From NCBI GenBank assembly GCA_017935785.1, contig JAGBGU010000045.1, forward strand, positions 34,032 to 98,031: a DNA stretch of 64,000 nt, given 5' to 3'. This DNA comes from Bacteroidaceae bacterium (GTDB taxonomy: Bacteria > Bacteroidota > Bacteroidia > Bacteroidales > Bacteroidaceae). A program made the translations under genes and the position numbers. Shown here piece by piece: positions 63,646 to 64,000 of the stretch. The notes under the pieces were generated by a model, which did not search any database, was not told the DNA's origin, and was given only the letters and a program-made list of their open reading frames with translations. The first letter of the stretch is position 1. Each line of letters starts with the position of its first letter.

Positions 63646-63743
63646 GTGTTAGCGACAGACTTTATGGGCAAGCATCCAGTTAACTACATATTGTAGCAGT
63701 TCTAACAGTGTTGTACCCAAAATTGCGGAAAAAAATCTATTTT

Positions 63744-63900
63744 ATGACTAAAGACGAATTAGTGTCATAACAACTTCAATACCATCGTAGTGGTAAGAGT
63801 TTAAAAACCGTTCGATAGTGGCATATGCTACTCCTGGTATTAGTATTGGGATAAGAAATTATTGCTGTCCGGTAAAACTCAAAATAGCACAAAACCTTAG
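63744..63900 (+). pseudogene. decayed transposase-associated ORF fragment (IS66 TnpA-like)
   Basis: Across one frameshift and two stops, the sequence still reads MTKDELVS, stop, QLQYHRSGKSLK, then in the next frame GICYSWY, stop, YWDKKLLLSGKTQ. This order (L-x-Y-x-x-S-G-x-S-L-K, then G-I-x-Y-S-x-Y-x-Y-W-x-K-K) is that of the small helix-turn-helix protein of IS66-type elements. No intact element is visible before the window ends. Confidence 0.5.
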
Positions 63901-63936
63901 TCCGAACTCCTTTATAATTAAGGATTCGGACTTTTT
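63899..63936 (+). terminator. hairpin with T tract near right edge
   Basis: AGTCCGAACTCCTT pairs with AAGGATTCGGACT, then TTTTT. No intact gene upstream to serve; may be left from the decayed element. A second stem, AAAAGCAAGCCCCC with GGGGGTGCTTTT (63943-63990), follows. In the 418-bp end stretch nothing else was seen. Confidence 0.6.
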
Positions 63937-64000
63937 CATGATAAAAGCAAGCCCCCCTAACTAAAAAGTATTGGTTGTGGGGGTGCTTTTTGAACATCTC

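Noticed and set aside
63776..63997. 73-codon minus-strand frame at the right edge
   Set aside because: Crosses two strong hairpins and the transposase remnant; no recognisable domain.
1..64000. CRISPR array, rRNA or tRNA genes
   Set aside because: Gaps were read through; no regularly spaced long direct repeats and no cloverleaf or rRNA sequence was recognised.

Overview
The window reads as chromosomal DNA of an anaerobic gut-type Bacteroidales (Bacteroides/Phocaeicola/Prevotella-like; genus not resolved). Evidence: TonB receptor and SusD-era style glycan-degrading enzymes, a Bacteroidetes-type 286-aa primary sigma factor, desulfoferrodoxin, DUF4493/PCMD/fimbrillin surface lipoproteins, C-terminal GIYIVNGKK-type tails, and many promoters of the Bacteroides form (TTTG, 19-21 bp, TAnnTTTG).

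Layout. 1-2300 (minus): start of an AAA ATPase cut by the window edge, then a TonB-dependent receptor. 2500-13747 (plus): a PurF-like protein lacking the glutaminase cysteine, a GH43 enzyme, then a run ileS - DksA-like - lspA - DUF4296 lipoprotein - 54-aa protein - ACT protein - UPF0210 protein - second GH43. 13798-19768 (minus): coiled-coil lipoprotein, OmpA-family porin, and two secreted proteins of unknown function. 20166-21026 (plus): rpoD. 21131-22822 (minus): DUF4091 enzyme.

22975-41799 (all minus) is the most unusual part: nineteen kilobases of surface proteins, read from 41799 downward. It holds ten lipoproteins with a DUF4493-type N-terminal domain, one fimbrillin-like lipoprotein, one further PCMD lipoprotein, two paralogous outer-membrane barrels, one secreted Ig-like protein, and a broken four-helix gene. 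All ten DUF4493 proteins carry an arginine 26-33 residues after the lipidated cysteine, directly before the first strand of the folded domain. That is the layout of type V (FimA-class) pilin precursors, so I propose the cluster makes a pilus-like or fibre-like surface structure, with C-terminal modules (PCMD and a second shared module) swapped between different N-terminal anchors.

42645-64000: desulfoferrodoxin, a likely small RNA, an AddA/RecB-type helicase-nuclease, panB, a PhoR/PhoB-like two-component pair, a CapD/FlaA1-type sugar epimerase/dehydratase, an operon of CotH protein - VOC protein - GH36 alpha-galactosidase, a DUF308 membrane protein, a GH30 enzyme, a 1357-aa GLUG-repeat secreted protein, and at the right edge a decayed transposase fragment.

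Non-coding structure: three intergenic arrays of CTAG spaced every 9 bp, two copies of an 79-86 bp palindromic repeat (one sitting inside the four-helix gene), two copies of a shorter GGACACG palindrome, and several clear intrinsic terminators. No rRNA, tRNA or CRISPR array was recognised. All family calls are from reading the sequence; none was checked by a search.
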